The position numbers were made by a program, and so were the translations under genes. From Aliidiomarina quisquiliarum (GTDB lineage: Bacteria > Pseudomonadota > Gammaproteobacteria > Enterobacterales > Alteromonadaceae), in contig NZ_JAMFTN010000025.1 of NCBI RefSeq assembly GCF_023922585.1, positions 6,473-70,472 of the forward strand: 64,000 bases of DNA. The letters run 5' to 3'. Below the pieces are notes generated by a model. The model saw nothing but the letters and a program-made list of their open reading frames with translations. It ran no database searches and was not told the origin of the DNA. Numbering within the stretch: position 1 is the stretch's first letter; every line of letters begins with the position of its first letter. Of this stretch, positions 8,417-18,155 are shown piece by piece.

Positions 8417-11200
8417 ATGAAAATGAATTATTCAGCGCTGCCTAAGCAGCCAGAAGCAAGCCCTGAAGATCCGCGCCAATATAAAATGGTGCAGCTTTCA
8501 AACGGTTTAAAGGTGCTTGTTGTTCATATTCCTGACGCCAGCCAGGCTGCTGCTGCAGTGGCCATTAATGCCGGCCACTTTCAAGATCCTGACGATACGC
8601 CTGGGCTGGCTCATTTTCTTGAGCATATGGTTTTTTTGGGTAGCGCTGACTACCCTGAAGCAGAGTCATATTCAGACTTTATAAGCTATGCGGGTGGTCA
8701 CCATAATGCATGGACAGGCACCGAACACAGTAACTTTTATCTTGAATTGCCCTTGCCTCATTTTAATGAAGGGCTAAAACGTTTTAGTTCTATTTTGTCG
8801 TCGCCATTATTTAGTGAGCAATGGATAGAAAAAGAGCGCCAAGCCGTAGAAGCCGAATATCGGATGAAGCTTAAAGACGAGCTACGCCGTTTATATGACG
8901 TACACAAAGAAACCAGTAATAGCGAGCACCCTTTTTCTCGCTTTTCTGTGGGCAATGTAGACACGCTACAAAACTCGCCAGAGTGTTCACTCGCCGACAA
9001 GCTCAAGCAAACTTTTGCTCGCTACTACCATGCGGGCAATATGGCACTGACGCTAGTTGGGCCACAATCTACAACTGAACTAGTTAAACTAGCGGCACTA
9101 CACTTTCACAGTATTGCGCCAGCGCAACCCGCTACTAAAGGCCCTAAAGCACCTTTATATCAACCAGAACAACTGGGCCAATGGATTTATATTAAACCAA
9201 TTAAAGAAGCGAACCGAGTATTACTTACTTTTGCTTTGCCAGAAATAAATACCGACTACCAACACAAAACAACTAGTTTTATTGCTCACCTTTTTGGCTA
9301 CGAAGGCCCAAATTCTCTTTGTTCTATGCTTCGCGCTAAAGGCTGGATAACCAACTTGTCTGCCGGCGGTGGGGCCAGTGGTAGTAACTTCAAAGACTTC
9401 AACATAAACATCCAATTAACGGCACAAGGCCATGAATGTATTCGCGAGGTTATTCAAGCCTGCTTTCGCTATGCAGCGCTCATTCGTTCCGAAGGGTTAC
9501 AAGAAGCTCTTTATGCTGAACGTAGTCAAATGGTTAGTTTGGCATTTTTATTCCCGGAAACACTACGCCCAGTTGATTTAGCCGCTCAACTTTCAGTGAA
9601 TTTACTGCACTATAAACCCGAGCATGTTATTTCAGGTGATTACCGTATGGATTCGCTAAATGTGCCCTTTGCGAACTTACTGCTGGACCACATGCGGCCT
9701 GAAAACACTCGTATTACGGTTATTCACCCAAATGTTGTTACTAACCGTAAATCGAAATGGTACGGCGCTGAATACAGCACTCAAGCGATGAGTAAAAGTG
9801 ACCTTGATTTCTTTTGTGCCCCCCTGCCCGAAGAGCACCAAGGCCGGCCAAATAGCCCTGCGAAACTTCCCTTTGCTATTCCGCAGCCGAACCCTTTTGT
9901 TCCGCAGCGCACCACCCCGCTTCCTTTAGAGCATAAGCCCTGCAGCGCTAATGCAACCGTAAACTTAAGCGACGAGCCCAGCCACACTAATATAAGTGCT
10001 GAGGTTGAACTGTGGCATTTTCAAGATCCTGACTTCCGCGTACCAAAAGGCCATTTGTATTTAATGCTGCGTATGCCCTTTGCGAACTCAAGCGCCCGCA
10101 ACTATGCCTGTAGCCGCATTTGGTGTGAACTCGGCTTAGAGCTATTAAACGAAGCGTTTTACGACGCCGAAGTAGCCGGTATGCACTTTAACTTATACCC
10201 ACAACAAGGGGGTATAACCCTTCACATTGCTGGTTTTTCCTGCCGCCAACAAACGCTGTTTATGGAGTTGGTTAGCACCTTGTCTACCATGCACCCTAGC
10301 AAAACAATGTTTGCTGATATTCGCGACCAGTTATGTATTAATTGGCTTGCAGTGCATAAAAACAGTCCTGTTAACCACTTATTTGGTATGTTGCACCACC
10401 ACTTACAACAGGGTTCGTACACGGCAAAACAAATGGCTGAAAGTCTTACCGATTTAGACTACGAGCACTTTCTTAATATTTTGCCGGGGTTATTTCGGGA
10501 AGCACAAGCAACTCTTTTAGTTCATGGCGATTGGCCCTACCAACAGGCTGAAGCCATGGCTCAGCATGCAGCGCGTTGTTTAACCCTTACCGCTGCCCCT
10601 AGCAACCAATTTGCTCGTTATGTACGGCGTTTGTCACCAGGCATTGAACGCGGCGGCTTTACCAGTAGCCACCCAGACCATGCCACTGCATTTTTCTTGC
10701 AGGGGGAAAATACTAGCTTAGAAGAAAAAGCCACCTTCTTGTTATTTAATCATATAGTGAACCCGTTATTTTTTAGTGAACTACGCACACGGCAACAGCT
10801 TGGTTATTTAGTGGGCACCAGTTATGTTCCCATGTACGGCTTACCCGGTATTTTACTTTATATTCAGTCGCCTAATTTCGACACAGATAAAATTAGCTTA
10901 GCCATACAAACATTTTTAATTAACTTTCTCCGTCAAATTAGAAAACTGGACAAGGCAGACTGGAATGCCGCTAAAGTAGCAGTAGCGCACCATTTACGTG
11001 CCGCTGCACCTAGCCTGCGCATTCGCTCACAACGGTTTTGGCAAACAATTACCCATAACCGTGGTGACTTTCAGCTTGCGCAAAATCTTGCCGACACCGT
11101 AGCAGCGCATTCTAAAGCTGGTTTTTTAGCCCGCATGGAACATCATTTAGGCAAACAAATGGCCGCTATGGAATTACACACAATCGCTTTGACTCCTTAG
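8417..11200 (+). CDS. M16-family zinc peptidase (insulinase/pitrilysin-like)
   Basis: The 927-residue protein is an inverted zinc peptidase of the insulinase family. The active site HFLEH is at residues 66-70 with the distal ligand at Glu147, giving the exact HxxEH-x76-E spacing of catalytically active M16A enzymes. Four M16-type subdomains are expected; an RxxxxxxGY-like substrate motif near the C-terminus is visible as LRTRQQLGYLVGTSY. Length matches E. coli pitrilysin (PtrA, 962), but I see no obvious signal peptide at the N-terminus (MKMNYSALPKQPEASPEDP), whereas PtrA is periplasmic. It may therefore be cytoplasmic or exported another way. It stands alone on the plus strand, 59 bases after bamE. 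Confidence 0.92.
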   Translation: MKMNYSALPKQPEASPEDPRQYKMVQLSNGLKVLVVHIPDASQAAAAVAINAGHFQDPDDTPGLAHFLEHMVFLGSADYPEAESYSDFISYAGGHHNAWTGTEHSNFYLELPLPHFNEGLKRFSSILSSPLFSEQWIEKERQAVEAEYRMKLKDELRRLYDVHKETSNSEHPFSRFSVGNVDTLQNSPECSLADKLKQTFARYYHAGNMALTLVGPQSTTELVKLAALHFHSIAPAQPATKGPKAPLYQPEQLGQWIYIKPIKEANRVLLTFALPEINTDYQHKTTSFIAHLFGYEGPNSLCSMLRAKGWITNLSAGGGASGSNFKDFNINIQLTAQGHECIREVIQACFRYAALIRSEGLQEALYAERSQMVSLAFLFPETLRPVDLAAQLSVNLLHYKPEHVISGDYRMDSLNVPFANLLLDHMRPENTRITVIHPNVVTNRKSKWYGAEYSTQAMSKSDLDFFCAPLPEEHQGRPNSPAKLPFAIPQPNPFVPQRTTPLPLEHKPCSANATVNLSDEPSHTNISAEVELWHFQDPDFRVPKGHLYLMLRMPFANSSARNYACSRIWCELGLELLNEAFYDAEVAGMHFNLYPQQGGITLHIAGFSCRQQTLFMELVSTLSTMHPSKTMFADIRDQLCINWLAVHKNSPVNHLFGMLHHHLQQGSYTAKQMAESLTDLDYEHFLNILPGLFREAQATLLVHGDWPYQQAEAMAQHAARCLTLTAAPSNQFARYVRRLSPGIERGGFTSSHPDHATAFFLQGENTSLEEKATFLLFNHIVNPLFFSELRTRQQLGYLVGTSYVPMYGLPGILLYIQSPNFDTDKISLAIQTFLINFLRQIRKLDKADWNAAKVAVAHHLRAAAPSLRIRSQRFWQTITHNRGDFQLAQNLADTVAAHSKAGFLARMEHHLGKQMAAMELHTIALTP

Positions 11201-11218
11201 CTTTAATCCGTTAAGTTT

Positions 11219-13390
11219 GTGTTACTTTCAATAACTTATGGTTCTTTTATTCTCATGTGGCTGTCAGCTTGGGCAATTGCCTTATTTTGCATGGTAGGAA
11301 TTGCCGGTGGCTTGGCCTTGGCTGCTTTCATAAGGCGCCGCAACACCCTGCAACAAATACAAGAAAATGAAACCCGATTAAAACTTTCCTTATGGGCCAG
11401 TGGTGATTTGTTGTGGGACTGGCAAATTGACACGCCTAACCTTTTTTGCCAAAACGACTGGTTGCTGATCAAGCAATTTCCACAAGACGGAATTCGCGAA
11501 CAGCAAACCACCACGCCTATTCATGAACACGACACGGCCAACGTACGCGACCAGCTAATACAGCACTTAAATGGCCATACCGAGTTTTTCGAAGCCACCT
11601 ACCGCGTGCGCGATATCCAAGGCAACTGGCGCTGGCTGCTCGACCGCGGCAAAGTGGTAGAGCGCAATGCCGCTGGTGAAGCGCTGCGAATGACAGGAAC
11701 CATTAAAGACGTACATGAGCTTGTGGTTGCCCAAGAGCGAGTGCGTTTGTTCGCCGCTTCTTTTACCAATATTTCAGACGGTGTATGTATTTATGACCAT
11801 GAATTTAATGCGGTAGAAGTTAACGATGCTTTCGTGCGTATTACTGGCATTACGCGTGAGCAATCACTTGGCCGCCCTTTTCAACTCGTGCTTTATTCAG
11901 AGCAATTTACCGCCCATATTAAAGAACAATTGTCTTTGCTACATAGCTGGCGTGGCGAGGTAGACGATGTTCGAGCCAATGGCGATCGCTATACCATCGA
12001 CATAAGTATTGACGCTATTCGTACCGACGACGGTAATATTACTCATTATGTGGTGAGCTTTGCCGATATTACCGAACGTAAAAGTACCGAGAACGAATTA
12101 CGTCGGTTAGCAAACACCGACACCCTTACCGGCTTGCCTAACCGCTCTTACTTTCAAGTGCACCACTCGGCTATTGTCCGCAAGCGTATTCCTCATGCCT
12201 TGCTCGTATTTGACTTAGACAACTTTAAGAAAATTAACGACTCGCTTAGCCATGATATTGGTGACCTTTTATTATGTTTAGTTGCCGAACGCATTAGTTC
12301 GGTGCTTACTAGCCGCGATTCCTTGTACCGCTTAGGGGGTGACGAGTTTGCCATTATTGTTGAAAGCACCATTGCCGTTAGTGCCGTAGCTAAAATTGCT
12401 AACGCCATAGTAAGTACTTTACATAACCCCTTTCAAATTGAAGCCCATGAATTTGTGGTGAATGGCTCTTTAGGGGTAGTGCTTTACCCGAACGACGGCG
12501 ACTCGTCGCTTGAACTATTACAAAATGCTGATACAGCCATGTACCATGCTAAATATCGCGGCGGTAATATTTATCAGTTTTTTAGTGACTCAATGAACCA
12601 AGCGGCCGTTAGCCGTTTACATATTGAAAACCAGCTGCGCCAAGCCCTTAAAAACAACTTATTGCATATTCACTATCAGCCAAAGATAAACTTAATAACT
12701 CAGCGGGTTGAGGGCTATGAGGCTTTAGCGCGTATTCATACGCTAGAAGGTGTTCAGCTAAGCCCTAGCGACTTTATTCCCCTAGCTGAAGAAACCGGCA
12801 TGATTATTGAGCTAGGGCAACGGGTATTAGAGCAGGCATGCCATGACGCCAAACAGTGGCGCGAGCAAGGCCTTTTCATGGGCCGCGTGGCGGTAAACTT
12901 GTCCGCGCGGCAATTTAATCAAACCGACTTTGTGTTGCAGGTTGAGCAAGCACTACAAAAAACGCAGCTACCCGCTCACGCTTTAGAGTTAGAAATTACG
13001 GAAAGTATGGTTATGAGCGACCCAGAAAAGTCTATTGCCATCATGTCAAAGCTAAATACACTAGGCATTCACTTAGCCTTAGATGATTTTGGTACTGGCT
13101 ATTCGTCGCTGGCATATTTGAAACGCTTCCCTATTCATTGCTTGAAAATAGACAAAGCGTTTATCGACGACATTCATACCTGCGCCCGCGAGCGTAATAT
13201 GGTGGCCTCCATTATTTCTATGGCACATAACCTAGGCTTAAAAGTGGTTGCAGAGGGTGTTGAAGAAGCTGAGCAAGTGGCGGTGTTACAATCGCTACAA
13301 TGTGAAACGGCACAAGGTTATTTTTACTCACGACCTTTAAGTAAACTAGCTTTCGAAGCCTTCATTGCCTCGACCCTATCTAAACAATAA
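11219..13390 (+). CDS. PAS-GGDEF-EAL protein (cyclic-di-GMP cyclase/phosphodiesterase)
   Basis: The 723-residue protein has one predicted membrane helix (residues about 13-35), then two PAS domains (about 45-165 and 170-285, the second ending HYVVSFADITERK). A GGDEF domain with intact LYRLGGDEF follows, and then an EAL domain with YEALARI, the catalytic ELEITES, DDFGTGYSSLAYLK and a final EGVEE. Both catalytic sites look complete, so it may make and break cyclic-di-GMP, although many such fusions act in one direction. The residues at the inhibitory I-site position are TSRD rather than RxxD, so product inhibition may be absent. The start is uncertain: GTG at 11219 or ATG at 11255, neither with a good ribosome-binding site. 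Confidence 0.93.
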   Translation: MLLSITYGSFILMWLSAWAIALFCMVGIAGGLALAAFIRRRNTLQQIQENETRLKLSLWASGDLLWDWQIDTPNLFCQNDWLLIKQFPQDGIREQQTTTPIHEHDTANVRDQLIQHLNGHTEFFEATYRVRDIQGNWRWLLDRGKVVERNAAGEALRMTGTIKDVHELVVAQERVRLFAASFTNISDGVCIYDHEFNAVEVNDAFVRITGITREQSLGRPFQLVLYSEQFTAHIKEQLSLLHSWRGEVDDVRANGDRYTIDISIDAIRTDDGNITHYVVSFADITERKSTENELRRLANTDTLTGLPNRSYFQVHHSAIVRKRIPHALLVFDLDNFKKINDSLSHDIGDLLLCLVAERISSVLTSRDSLYRLGGDEFAIIVESTIAVSAVAKIANAIVSTLHNPFQIEAHEFVVNGSLGVVLYPNDGDSSLELLQNADTAMYHAKYRGGNIYQFFSDSMNQAAVSRLHIENQLRQALKNNLLHIHYQPKINLITQRVEGYEALARIHTLEGVQLSPSDFIPLAEETGMIIELGQRVLEQACHDAKQWREQGLFMGRVAVNLSARQFNQTDFVLQVEQALQKTQLPAHALELEITESMVMSDPEKSIAIMSKLNTLGIHLALDDFGTGYSSLAYLKRFPIHCLKIDKAFIDDIHTCARERNMVASIISMAHNLGLKVVAEGVEEAEQVAVLQSLQCETAQGYFYSRPLSKLAFEAFIASTLSKQ

Positions 13391-13426
13391 AAAAGCTGCT
13401 GAATACCCTTAAGTAAACAGCAGCTT
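13388..13426 (-). terminator. Rho-independent terminator of the fadI-fadJ operon
   Basis: A 9-bp stem (aagctgctg 13393-13401 with cagcagctt 13418-13426) followed by T residues on the minus strand lies 22 bases beyond the fadJ stop. It also sits just behind the convergent cyclic-di-GMP gene, but the plus-strand tail is poor in T. Confidence 0.7.
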
Positions 13427-13448
13427 GCTTGAAACCTGCTAGCAACAA

Positions 13449-15578
13449 TTAACTTTGGTAAAAGCTTTTTCCACTTGCTGCCATTTCTTTTAACAACTCG
13501 CAGGGTTCAAAACGACTTCCTTCCGTTGCCGCTAATGCAGTTAACCGCTCTACCACTGCTTTAACACCAAGGGTGTCCATATAGCGGAATGGGCCACCTA
13601 AGAAAGGCGGAAAGCCAATCCCAAAGATAGCACCAATGTCGCCGTCTCGTGGCGAGCGAATAATATTTTCCTGCAAACACCACGCTGCTTCATTTAACAT
13701 GGGCAGTACACAGCGTTCTGCTATGGCTTCACTACCAAAGCTAGCCGTTGGCTTCACACCCAGTAGCTCATACACGCTGGTGTCTACCTGTTTGCCTTTT
13801 GCCTTGGCGTCGTAACGATAAAAGCCTTTCTTGGTTTTGCGCCCTTTGCGGCCGTCTTCAATTAATTTACTGAAGGCGTCTGGTGCTTCAAAACGCTCAC
13901 CTAGCCCTTCACGCAGTATAGGCGCAACTTTGCTGGCTACATCTATGCCTACTTCGTCGAGTAAGGCAATGGGGCCGACAGGAAAGCCAAACTTTACTAA
14001 CGCTTTGTCGAGTGCCTCAATAGGCTCGCCCGCTAGCAACAAGCGCGCTGCTTCGTTCATGTAAGGGGCTAAAATACGGTTCACATAAAAGCCGGCGCCG
14101 TCGGTAACCACAATCGGCGTTTTACCTTGGCGTTTAGCAAATTCAACCGTAGTCGCAATAGTTTCCGGTGACGTACCCGCATGAATGATAATTTCTGCTA
14201 GCGGCATTTTTTCCACTGGCGAAAAGTAATGCAAGCCTATTACTTGTTCTGGCCGGGCTGCCTTTGCGGCAATTTGGGTAATAGGTAACGACGAAGTATT
14301 AGTTGCAAAAATAGTATGCGCTGCTGCATTAGCTTCAATGTCGGCTACCATTTGTTGCTTTAACGCTAAGTCTTCAAATACTGCTTCAACCACTATGTCG
14401 ACGTCGTGAAAGCCAGAGTAGTCTAGCGTACCGGTTAACATTAAAATCTGTTTTTCAAAGTCGGCTTTGGTCATATGTCGACGTTTTAAGCGTGGTGCTA
14501 ACAGCTTATGATGGTAAGCCAGTGCGTTATTTATGCCATCGTTGCTAATGTCTTTTAAGCGCACTGGCAGTTTAGCTTTGTTAATTGTAACGTGCGCAAT
14601 ACCACCGCCCATTAAGCCACCACCGAGTATGCCCGCTTTACGTACCTTAGCGGGTTTTACGCCCTCAGCACCGGTTTCTCGTTTCATTTCCGTAGTAGCA
14701 AAGAATATACCGCGTAGCTGCTTCGACACTGGGGTCATGGCCAGTTCACCAAACTGTTTTGCTTCATAAGCCAAGCCTGCTTTCATGCCTTGGGTAGCAC
14801 CCACTCGTACCGTATCAATAATACGATCAATGGCTGGGTAGTTATGCATGGCTTTTTTCTGTGCTTGTTCGCGAGCTTTACTAAACAACATATTTTTCAT
14901 GGGGCCTTCAAGCAGCTTGCCCATGGTGTTTAGTTTCGGCTGAGGAAGTTTTGGTTTCCCTTTTAAAGCCAATTCCATAGCCGCTTTTAATAAAATACTT
15001 TGTGGCACCACTTCATTGGCTAAACCCAGTTTGTAAGCTTGCTGCGGGCGTAATTGCTTGCCTGTTAGCATCATGGTTAAGCCTTGCTGTAAGCCAACAA
15101 TACGAGGCAGGCGCTGCGTTCCACCTGAACCTGGTAATAACCCTAGCTGAACTTCTGGCAAGCCCATAATAGTTTTTGGCGAGTCGCTAATAACTCGGCC
15201 ATGGCAGGCAAGCGCCAGCTCTAACCCACCACCTAATGCTGGGCCATGAATAGCGGCAATAACTGGAATAGTTAAGTTTTCTAGTTCGTCGAATAAAGCT
15301 TGCCCCTGCCGTGCTAGGCTTTCAGCATCGGCTGCTGAGCGACAATCGTTGATCATACGAATGTCTGCGCCAGCAATAAAAGACGATTCTTTACCGCTAA
15401 TAAACACCACGCCTTTTAATTCATGATTCGACTTTATCGTTTCAAGTAAAGTCGTTACTTCGTCGGCAAAGGTGGCTTTAAGTGTGTTCATAGTTTCGCC
15501 AGGCACGTCTATGGTGACTACGCCAATGCCGTTATCGTGAACCTCGAGGCTAAATGCGTTCTGCTGTTCTGCTGTCAT
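13449..15578 (-). CDS. fadJ: Fatty-acid oxidation complex alpha subunit FadJ
   Basis: FadJ carries enoyl-CoA hydratase and 3-hydroxyacyl-CoA dehydrogenase activities of beta-oxidation and pairs with the thiolase FadI. The protein is 709 residues from the ATG at 15578. The N-terminal crotonase domain has the oxyanion motifs SFIAGADI and GPALGGGLELALACHG, with LPEVQLGLLPGSGGTQRLPR typical of FadJ/FadB. From about residue 310 the NAD-binding domain starts with GILGGGLMGGGIAHV; HYFSPVEKMPLAEII marks the dehydrogenase active site. Similarity is closer to FadJ than to FadB, shown by VTIDVPGETMNTLKA near the start. Its ATG overlaps the fadI stop codon (TAATG), so the two are translationally coupled. 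Confidence 0.95.
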   Translation of the reverse strand: MTAEQQNAFSLEVHDNGIGVVTIDVPGETMNTLKATFADEVTTLLETIKSNHELKGVVFISGKESSFIAGADIRMINDCRSAADAESLARQGQALFDELENLTIPVIAAIHGPALGGGLELALACHGRVISDSPKTIMGLPEVQLGLLPGSGGTQRLPRIVGLQQGLTMMLTGKQLRPQQAYKLGLANEVVPQSILLKAAMELALKGKPKLPQPKLNTMGKLLEGPMKNMLFSKAREQAQKKAMHNYPAIDRIIDTVRVGATQGMKAGLAYEAKQFGELAMTPVSKQLRGIFFATTEMKRETGAEGVKPAKVRKAGILGGGLMGGGIAHVTINKAKLPVRLKDISNDGINNALAYHHKLLAPRLKRRHMTKADFEKQILMLTGTLDYSGFHDVDIVVEAVFEDLALKQQMVADIEANAAAHTIFATNTSSLPITQIAAKAARPEQVIGLHYFSPVEKMPLAEIIIHAGTSPETIATTVEFAKRQGKTPIVVTDGAGFYVNRILAPYMNEAARLLLAGEPIEALDKALVKFGFPVGPIALLDEVGIDVASKVAPILREGLGERFEAPDAFSKLIEDGRKGRKTKKGFYRYDAKAKGKQVDTSVYELLGVKPTASFGSEAIAERCVLPMLNEAAWCLQENIIRSPRDGDIGAIFGIGFPPFLGGPFRYMDTLGVKAVVERLTALAATEGSRFEPCELLKEMAASGKSFYQS

Positions 15579-16891
15579 TATTCTGTCTCCACAATTACTG
15601 CAGCACCAAGGCCGCCCGCCGCACACGCGGTTGTTAGTCCTATTCCACCACCACGACGCTGCAATTCACGCAGCATTTGCGTCATCATACGCGCACCGGT
15701 TGCGGCAAAGGGGTGCCCATAAGCAATAGAGCTACCAAGCACATTAAACTTAGTTGGATCAATTTCACCTATGGCTTCACTGCGGCCTAGTTTTTCTTCT
15801 GCAAATTTTTTGCTGGCAAACATTTTCAAGTTAGCAAGTGTTTGTGCCGCAAAGGCTTCGTGCATATCTATTAGGTCGAGGTCGGCTAGTTTTAACCCTG
15901 CGCGGTCCAGCGCCATTGGCGTGGCATAGGAAGGCCCCATCAGCATGTCTTCATGCACGTCGATAGCGGCAAAAGCATAACTACGAATATACCCAAGTGG
16001 TTTATAACCCAGTGCTTTGGCTCGGCTTTCTGTCATCATTAATAAGGCCGCGGCACCGTCGGTTAGTGGTGTAGCGTTAGCTGCTGTTACGGTACCGTGC
16101 TTGCGATCAAACACCGGGCGTAAACGGCTATAGCCTGCTAAGTCTGATTCGCCACGAATGTTGTTATCGCGCGACAGGTATTCTTTATAAGGGGCCAAAT
16201 AGGCGGTCATTACTTCATCGGTAAGGTAGCCTTGTTCCCAGGCATGGTGCGCATTTTTATGTGAGTTATGCGCAAGTAAGTCTTGATCTTCACGGCTAAT
16301 ACCATGGCTTTTGGCCATTTGCTCAGCGGTTTGGCCCATGCTCAAGCCAGTAGAATACTCTGCCACCGCTGGTGGTACCGGGAACAAATCTTTTAACCCC
16401 AAGCGTTTAAATATGGCTAATCGTTGGCCAAGGCTACGGGCTTTATTTAAATCGACTAACGCGCGGGCCAGCTTTTTCGAAACGCCAATAGGTAGCACCG
16501 AGCTTGAGTCGGCCCCGCCGGCAATACCTACGTCTATTGTACCTGCCATCATCGACTCAGCAATATTCACTGCGGCCTGAAAACTTGTAGCACACGCCCG
16601 AGTAACACTGTACGCGTCCGTATGCACAGGTAAGCTAGTGCCTAATACAATTTCACGAGCAATATTGGGTGCTTCTGGCATTTGTACTACTTGGCCAAAT
16701 ACCAATTGTTGTACAAGCTCAGGGTCAACATCGTTCCGTTGAATAAGCTCTTGCACAACCATTTTGCCCATATCGAGCGCCGATACACCGTGAAAAAATG
16801 AGGCTTGCTTAGCAAAAGGCGTTCGTAAACCCGCCACTATAGCAATACGGTCGCCGTTTGCTGTTTGTACACGTTGCTGTGGTGATGACAT
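15578..16891 (-). CDS. fadI: 3-ketoacyl-CoA thiolase FadI
   Basis: FadI is the beta subunit thiolase that cleaves 3-ketoacyl-CoA to acetyl-CoA plus a shortened acyl-CoA. The 437 residues match E. coli FadI (436). The nucleophilic cysteine lies in [16 protein letters not shown]. The other catalytic residues lie in [20 protein letters not shown] and in the C-terminal [13 protein letters not shown], all standard thiolase motifs. An AGGGGA ribosome-binding site precedes the ATG. It is the first gene of a two-gene operon, with a FadR-type operator 17 bases upstream of the start codon. Confidence 0.96.
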   Translation of the reverse strand: MSSPQQRVQTANGDRIAIVAGLRTPFAKQASFFHGVSALDMGKMVVQELIQRNDVDPELVQQLVFGQVVQMPEAPNIAREIVLGTSLPVHTDAYSVTRACATSFQAAVNIAESMMAGTIDVGIAGGADSSSVLPIGVSKKLARALVDLNKARSLGQRLAIFKRLGLKDLFPVPPAVAEYSTGLSMGQTAEQMAKSHGISREDQDLLAHNSHKNAHHAWEQGYLTDEVMTAYLAPYKEYLSRDNNIRGESDLAGYSRLRPVFDRKHGTVTAANATPLTDGAAALLMMTESRAKALGYKPLGYIRSYAFAAIDVHEDMLMGPSYATPMALDRAGLKLADLDLIDMHEAFAAQTLANLKMFASKKFAEEKLGRSEAIGEIDPTKFNVLGSSIAYGHPFAATGARMMTQMLRELQRRGGGIGLTTACAAGGLGAAVIVETE

Positions 16892-17189
16892 ATTTTTCCC
16901 CTGTCAATTACTGGTCTGACCACGAATTCATACCCTGATTCTATCTATTTATTAACAAGAATGAAACCTTGGAATTGGAATCAACATCCCCATGTAAATA
17001 CTTAGATACCTTAGCACTAGTATAACCTATCCTTTGGCTAGGCCGTTTAAGTGCTTGCTTTGGTAACACAATCAATGAACGAAAGGCGTACACTAGGCTT
17101 TAGTTTTATTCGTTAGTTGTTTTTTAGTTATACTAGCCCGTTCAAAAACCCCATGGCATTCAGCCAAACTTTAGCGGAAGGAGCACAGC
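16892..17189. other. Divergent control region between fadI and the MoxR operon
   Basis: About 300 bases separate the divergent fadI and moxR genes. It holds the FadR-like operator next to fadI and, near the other end, a TATACT element (17129-17134) and the GGAAGGAG ribosome-binding site of the MoxR gene. No reading frame or stable hairpin stands out in the middle. Confidence 0.6.
16909..16925. promoter_or_regulatory. FadR-type operator upstream of fadI
   Basis: TACTGGTCTGACCACGA contains the core CTGGTCTGACCA, an excellent match to the gammaproteobacterial FadR site (CTGGTnnGACCnG-like). It ends 17 bases before the fadI start. FadR represses beta-oxidation genes when acyl-CoA is low. The match is seen; regulation is inferred. 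Confidence 0.75.
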
Positions 17190-18152
17190 ATGATGAGTCC
17201 CGTTGCCCAATTTCGGCAATTACGTGAGCACTTGGAACAACAAGTGGTTGGCCAACCCGAACTTATTGAGCATTTGTTAATTGCTATTCTAGCCGATGGC
17301 CACTTGTTAGTAGAAGGTCCTCCAGGTTTAGCTAAAACCCGAGCTGTGCAAGCCTTAGCCGACTGTATTGAAAGTGACTTTCACCGCGTACAGTTTACTC
17401 CCGACTTACTGCCGGCCGACTTAACCGGTACCGATATTTATCGCCCCGAAACTGGCGAGTTTATTTTCCAACCCGGGCCACTGTTTCATAACCTGGTGCT
17501 GGCCGATGAAATCAACCGCGCCCCAGCTAAGGTTCAGTCGGCGTTGTTAGAAGCTATGGCGGAACGCCAAATTACCGTAGGTAAGAAAACCTACCCGTTA
17601 CCACCGTTATTTACAGTTATGGCAACCCAAAACCCGCTTGAGCAAGAAGGCACTTACCCCTTGCCTGAAGCCCAGCTCGACCGTTTTCTAATGCATTTAA
17701 CCGTCGACTACCCAGGTGCCGCCGTTGAGCACCAAATATTACGCTTGAATCGACGCGAAAGTGCAGCGCAACCAGCACCTAAATTTAACAAGCTAAAACA
17801 ACAGCAAATATTCGACGCCCGCCAAGAAGTAGTGAACGTACACATGGACGAAGCCATTGAGAACTATTTAGTGGCGCTGATTATTGCTACCCGCCAACCC
17901 GGTGAATACAACACCGAACTAGCTAGCTGGCTACAAGTTGGCGCTAGCCCTCGTGCTACTATTGCTTTAGACCGCTGTGCGCGGGCGCGGGCTTGGCTGG
18001 CGGGCAAAGACTTTGTTACCCCCGACGATGTGCAAGCTATGCTGCATCAAGTACTGCGCCACCGTATTATTTTAAGTTACGAAGCAGAGGCTGACGGAGT
18101 AACAAAAGATCAGGTAATCGATCGTATTTTAACCACGGTTCCTGCGGTATAA
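17190..18152 (+). CDS. MoxR-family AAA+ ATPase
   Basis: MoxR proteins are AAA+ chaperone-like ATPases that usually act with VWA-domain partners. The 320-residue protein has Walker A EGPPGLAKTRAVQ (around residue 40), the typical FTPDLLPADLTGTDIY, Walker B VLADEINRAPAKVQSALLEA and the sensor region MATQNPLEQEGTYPLPEAQ. The C-terminal lid has GASPRATIALDRCARARAWL. The ATG follows GGAAGGAG. It starts a run of six plus-strand genes (MoxR, DUF58, DUF4381, two VWA proteins, BatD) with gaps of a few bases or overlaps, the classic Bat operon. The family call is firm; the client is not known from the sequence. Confidence 0.95.
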   Translation: MMSPVAQFRQLREHLEQQVVGQPELIEHLLIAILADGHLLVEGPPGLAKTRAVQALADCIESDFHRVQFTPDLLPADLTGTDIYRPETGEFIFQPGPLFHNLVLADEINRAPAKVQSALLEAMAERQITVGKKTYPLPPLFTVMATQNPLEQEGTYPLPEAQLDRFLMHLTVDYPGAAVEHQILRLNRRESAAQPAPKFNKLKQQQIFDARQEVVNVHMDEAIENYLVALIIATRQPGEYNTELASWLQVGASPRATIALDRCARARAWLAGKDFVTPDDVQAMLHQVLRHRIILSYEAEADGVTKDQVIDRILTTVPAV

Positions 18153-18155
18153 GCC

